A DNA stretch of 64,000 bases from Aricia agestis (Eukaryota; Arthropoda; Insecta; Lepidoptera; Lycaenidae). The notes under the pieces were generated by a model. That model had not been told where the DNA came from and did not search any database. It saw nothing but the letters and a program-made list of their open reading frames with translations. This document shows, piece after piece, positions 60,580-64,000 of the stretch (position 1 is the first letter of the stretch; each line of letters starts with the position of its first letter). The position numbers and the translations under genes are program-made. The DNA lies in assembly GCF_905147365.1 (NCBI RefSeq), contig NC_056428.1, positions 12,678,001-12,742,000 on the forward strand, in the 5' to 3' direction.

Positions 60580-62317
60580 GATACTTTCGCATTTATAATA
60601 TTAGTATGGATTAGAAATGCAGTAGGAGTTCTATAAGATAAGATAGATTGATTATTATTATACCAAGTGATAATATTATTAAACATAATATTCTAACGTA
60701 TTAAAAACTATAAACAAAAACATACTAACTAATAAGTATGATAAGTTCTATATTACAATAAAGTAAAAAATAAAACGCAATCTGTTGAATCGTATTAGAA
60801 CTAAAATGTTCATTGCATCGATATATTTCTGGATTTTTTATAATATTATACATAAAATATGTTTAGGATTTTTGAAATTTTATTTTAATACACATCCAAG
60901 ACCCAGAAACATTGAAAACTTTTTGTTCCGCCTGCGGGACTCGAACCCAGAACCCCCGGGATGAGCGCTGGCCACGCGCAATGTGAATTCATTTTCATCG
61001 ACATTTTCATGGAAATAAGATATTTTCCCACATCAAAATGTAGCCTATGTCCTTTCTCAGACTCTAGAATAACTGTGTACAAAATTTCATTGCAATCGGT
61101 TCAGTAGTTTTGGCGTGAAAGCAAGACAGACAGACAGACAGAGATACTTTCGCATTTATAATATTAGTATGGATAGTATGGATTAGAAATGCAGTAGGAG
61201 TTCAATAAGATAAGATAGATTGATTATTATTATACCAAGTGATAATATTATTAAACATAATATTCTAACGTATTAAAAACTATAAACAAAAACATACTAA
61301 CTAATAAGTATGATTAGTTCTATGTTACAATAAAGTAAAAAATAAAACGCCATCTGTTGAATCGTATTAGAACTCAAATGTTCATTGCATCGATATATTT
61401 CTGAATTTTTTATAATATTATACATAAAATATGTTTAAGATTTTTGAATTTTATTTTAATACATATCCAAGACCCAGGAACATTGAAAACTTTTTGTTCC
61501 GCCTGCGGGACTCGAACCCAGGACCCCCGGGATGAGCGCTGGCCACGCGCAATGCGAATTCATTTTCATCGATATTTTCTTGGAAATAAGATATTTTCCC
61601 ACATCAAAATGTAGCCTATGTCCTTTCTCAGACTCTAGAATAACTGTGTACAAAATTTAATTGCAATCGGTTCAGTAGTTTTGGCGTGAAAGCAAGAAAG
61701 ACAGACAGACAGAGATACTTTCGCATTTATAATATTAGTATGGATGGATAGTATGGATTAGAAATGCAGTAGGAGTTCTATAAGATAAGATAGATTGATT
61801 ATTATTATACCAAGTGATAATATTATGAAACATAATATTCTAACGTATTAAAAACTATAAACAAAAACATACTAACTAATAAGTATGATTAGTTCTATGT
61901 TACAATAAAGTAAAAAATAAAACGCCATCTGCTGAATCGTATTAGAACTAAAATGTTCATTGCATCGATATATTTCTGGATTTTTTATAATATTATACAT
62001 AAAATATGTTTAAGGTTTTTCAAATTTTATTTTAATAGTCATCCAAGACCCAGGAACATTGAAAACTTTTTGTTCCGCTTGCGGGACTTTAACCCAGGAC
62101 CCCCGGGATGAGAGCTGGCCACGCGCAATGCGAATTCATTTTCATCGATATTTTCATGGAAATAAGATATTTTCCCACATCAAAATGTAGCCTATGTCCT
62201 TTCTCAGACTCTAGAATAACTGTGTACAAAATTTCATTGCAATCGGTTCAGTAGTTTTGGCGTGAAAGCAAGACAGACAGACAGAGATACTTTCGCATTT
62301 ATAATATTAGTATGGAT
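56888..62317 (-). repeat. Satellite A array, unit 3
   Basis: A-like segment, then about nine monomers (tRNA-like parts near 57390, 58005, 58587, 59151, 59729, 60306, 60885, 61456 and 62037). No helicase insertion. The first monomer carries a fold-back duplication (57503-57564), the third a small deletion near 58764. The ACAG run varies between monomers and is longest near 60546-60578. Confidence 0.88.
57503..57564. repeat. 62-bp fold-back duplication
   Basis: Arms 57503-57531 and 57536-57564 are exact inverted copies (29 bp) around a 4-base loop. The right arm is an extra inverted copy of the normal monomer sequence, after which the monomer resumes at CCTTTCTCAGACTC. Confidence 0.9.
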
Positions 62318-64000
62318 AGTCTGTCAAGAAAGTGAAGAAATCAAAAAGTGGCAACATCGTAGTGTCATCCCATTTTTCTTAGATTGATTTGAAAGGGAAA
62401 GACACTAAGATGTTGCCACTTTTTAATTTCATCACTTTCTTGACAGACTTTAATTGAATAAATTTAGTCACAACAAGTTCATTCTAAAAGTTTTGTTTTG
62501 TTTTGAGGTTAGTTTTATGTTTTATGTTTCAAGTAGTGATGTAACGAATGTTGTATTTTTCAGATACGCGAATGCGAATATTTATCTGCAACATTCGCGA
62601 ATGCGAATATTTTAAAATTTCAAAAAAAGCGCGCGTAAAATGTTCGTCAGGTTTGACGTTTCGTGTCGGCTATGTTTAAATTGAACATAACCGAACCGAT
62701 ATTGCTTATTATCTGTCAAGAAAGTGAAGAAATTAAAAAGTGGCAACATCGTAGTGTCATCCCATTTTTCTTAGATTGATTTGAAAGGAAAAGACACTAA
62801 GATGTTGCCACTTTTTAATTTCTTCACTTTCTTGACAGACTATAATTGAATAAATTTAGTCACAGCAAGTTCATTCTAAAAGTTTTGTTTTGTTTTGAGG
62901 TTAGTTTTATGTTTTATGTTTCAAGTAGTGATGTAACGAGTGTTGGATTTTTCAGATTCGCGAATGCGAATGCGATTGCGAATATTTATCTTCAATATTC
63001 GCGAATGCGAATATTTTAAAATTTCAAAAAAAGCGCGCGTAAAATGTTCGTCAGGTTTGACGTTTCGTGTCGGCTATGTTTAAATTGAACATAACTGAAC
63101 CGATACTGCTTATAATCTGTCAAGAAATTGAAGAAATTAAAAAGTGGCAACATCGTAGTGTCATCCCATTTTTCTTAGATTGATTTGAAAGGGAAAGACA
63201 CTAAGATGTTGCCACTTTTTAATTTCTTCACTTTCTTGACAGACTATAATTGAATGAATTTAGTCACAGCAAGTTCATTCTAAAAGTTTTGTTTTGTTTT
63301 GAGATTAGTTTTATGTTTTTTGTTTCAAGTAGTGATGTAAGGAATGTTGGATTTTTCAGATTCGCGAATGCGAATGCGATTGCGAATATTTATCTTCAAC
63401 ATTCGCGAATGCGAATGCAAATATTTTAAAATTTCAAAAAAAGCGCGCGTAAAATGTTCGACAGGTTTGACGTTTCGTGTCGGCTATGTTTAAATTGAAC
63501 ATAACCGAACCGATATTGCTTATAGTCTGTCAAGAAAGTGAAGAAATTAAAAAGTGGCAACATCGTAGTGTCATCCCATTTTTCTTAGATTGATTTGAAA
63601 GGGAAAGACACTAAGATGTTGCCACTTTTTAATTTCTTCACTTTCTTGACAGACTATAATTGAATGAATTTAGTCACAGCAAGTTCATTCTAAAAGTTTT
63701 GTTTTGTTTTGAGGTTAGTTTTATGTTTTATGTTTCAAGTAGTGATGTAACGAATGTTGGATTTTTCAGATTCGCGAATACGAATGCGATTGCGAATATT
63801 TATCTTCAACATTCGCGAATGCGAATGCGATTGCGAATATTTATCTTCAACGTTCGCGAATGCGAATGCCAATATATTAAAATTTCAAAAAAAGCGCGCG
63901 TAAAATGTTCGACAGGTTTGACGTTTCGTGTCGGCTATGATTAAATTGAACATAACCGAACCGATATTGCTTATAGTCTGTCAAGAGAGTGAAAAAATTA
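62318..64000 (+). repeat. Satellite B array at window end, unit 3
   Basis: About four monomers with MITEs near 62317, 62709, 63115, 63524 and the start of another near 63975. More diverged than the first array (for example GACAGACTTTAATTG, CAATATTCGCG). Confidence 0.88.

Larger units (their letters stand above)
51576..64000 (+). repeat. Segmental duplication unit 3 (cut by window end)
   Basis: Third copy of the locus, with head, reversed A pair, four MITE-bearing B monomers, one Z element, a run of about nine A monomers and then B monomers to the window end. It lacks the helicase retrocopy and has lost one arm of the head palindrome. If the order is kept, a third UBFD1 copy should begin a short distance beyond the window; that is inference. 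Confidence 0.9.

Overview
The window looks like nuclear DNA of a moth or butterfly (Lepidoptera). This is inferred from AT-rich, intron-bearing sequence, several dispersed repeat sequences I recognise as typical of Lepidoptera (for example the ACTAGCTGTTGCCCGCGAC start and the GAACCGATT...GCGAAAGTATC end), dense insect-type transposons, and an animal gene, UBFD1, split into spliced exons. There is no bacterial or organellar gene organisation and no CRISPR array.

Layout. The whole window is a tandem segmental duplication of one locus: unit 1 (1-32476), unit 2 (32477-51575) and the start of unit 3 (51576 to the window end). Each unit opens with a ~1.45-kb head (a 115-bp tandem duplication, a CG-rich patch, a near-perfect 44-bp palindrome). 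A large satellite block follows, built from three elements. A is a ~570-580-bp monomer with a tRNA-like B box and an (ACAG)n tract. B is a ~400-450-bp monomer that carries a TA-flanked foldback MITE. Z is a ~930-bp element with long inverted ends and a TAA-flanked 77-bp MITE inside. The order is A(reversed)-B-Z-A, and in unit 1 A-B-Z is itself reiterated. In units 1 and 2 the block ends about 100 bp before the likely start codon of UBFD1; unit 3 runs off the window inside satellite B.

Genes. The only host gene recognised is a 5' portion of UBFD1 (ubiquitin-like domain protein): four exons in unit 1 (21563-30259) with an intact reading frame but no C-terminal exon in view, and a pseudogene copy in unit 2 with a nonsense codon and a truncated fourth exon. 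Its large third intron holds a nest of mobile elements: a ~1.6-kb inverted-repeat element with a THAP-like zinc-finger exon, a hAT deletion derivative inside it, and, in unit 1 only, a complete-length Ty1/copia retrotransposon on the minus strand with near-identical LTRs but a broken coding region.

Other insertions. Satellite A of units 1 and 2 carries, at the same site, a 5'-truncated, poly(A)-tailed retrocopy of a positive-strand-RNA-virus-type superfamily 1 helicase, with target-site duplications. Unit 1 alone carries a degraded Tc1-like element. Presence or absence of these insertions lets the history of the units be ordered. The near-identity of the units means false duplication in the assembly must be excluded before they are read as real genomic copies.
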